Assembly (NCBI GenBank): GCA_964574705.1
Contig: CAZNOO010000024.1
Span: forward strand, 1-24,825
DNA from: JAHIVB01 sp964574705
Lineage (GTDB): Bacteria; Bacillota_I; Bacilli_A; Izemoplasmatales; Hujiaoplasmataceae
DNA length: 24,825 nt
Direction of reading: 5' to 3'
Shown: one piece after another, positions 24,810-24,825 of the stretch
Numbering within the stretch: position 1 is the first letter of the stretch
How the letters are laid out: each line of letters starts with the position of its first letter
Position numbers and translations under genes: made by a program
Notes under the pieces: generated by a model
What the model saw: the letters and a program-made list of their open reading frames with translations, nothing else
What the model was told of the DNA's origin: nothing
Databases searched by the model: none

Positions 24810-24825
24810 ATGAAGCAACAAATGG
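24810..24825 (+). CDS. Start of a CIRCE-controlled gene (3' truncated by window)
   Basis: An ATG 6 bases after GGAGG (24799-24803) opens a frame of five full codons, MKQQM, before the window ends. The upstream CIRCE element says it is probably a chaperone or Clp/heat-shock gene. The N-terminus is not that of GroES; five residues cannot identify it. Confidence 0.7.

Overview
This 24.8-kb window looks like the chromosome of a low-GC bacterium that uses the standard genetic code. Intrinsic terminators, strong GGAGG ribosome binding sites, TATAAT promoters, a TPP riboswitch, a CIRCE element and a Bacillus-like pyrimidine-nucleoside phosphorylase all point to Bacillota/Mycoplasmatota. Two genes end in TGA and tryptophan is TGG, so it is not a TGA=Trp mycoplasma. 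An Izemoplasma- or Acholeplasma-like lineage or an erysipelotrichial relative would fit, but that placement is inference. TTG start codons look unusually common.

Positions 1-15800 are dominated by three paralogous, same-strand genes for very large surface proteins (at least 2543, 802 and 1325 aa). Each shares a four-helix membrane domain that resembles the CvpA family, then a long predicted extracellular region of repeated ~85-90 aa modules, then a conserved C-terminal cap. The first gene is cut by the left window edge and holds a 15-unit array averaging exactly 267 bp per unit; the paralogues carry far fewer modules in the same collinear frame. I recognise no described family with this full architecture, and it is the best candidate here for an undescribed system. 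An rsgA ribosome-maturation GTPase, preceded by a 19-codon leader ORF and a hairpin, sits between the first and second copies. Each of these genes appears to have its own promoter and terminator.

Positions 15800-22000 hold nucleotide and housekeeping functions: a UshA-type 5'-nucleotidase lipoprotein, a convergent MATE transporter, a histidine phosphatase, and a divergent pdp gene followed 16 bp later by a nucleotidyltransferase-fold protein. The surface nucleotidase and Pdp could act in one nucleotide-to-nucleoside-to-base salvage route, but they are not in one operon.

Positions 21860-22670 are a TPP riboswitch with an intrinsic terminator controlling thiT, the thiamine-binding component of an ECF transporter. 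A large lipoprotein of unknown function follows. The window ends with a CIRCE-controlled promoter and the first five codons of a presumed heat-shock gene. No tRNA, rRNA, CRISPR array, insertion sequence or phage gene was seen, and no gene-free stretch exceeds 300 bases.
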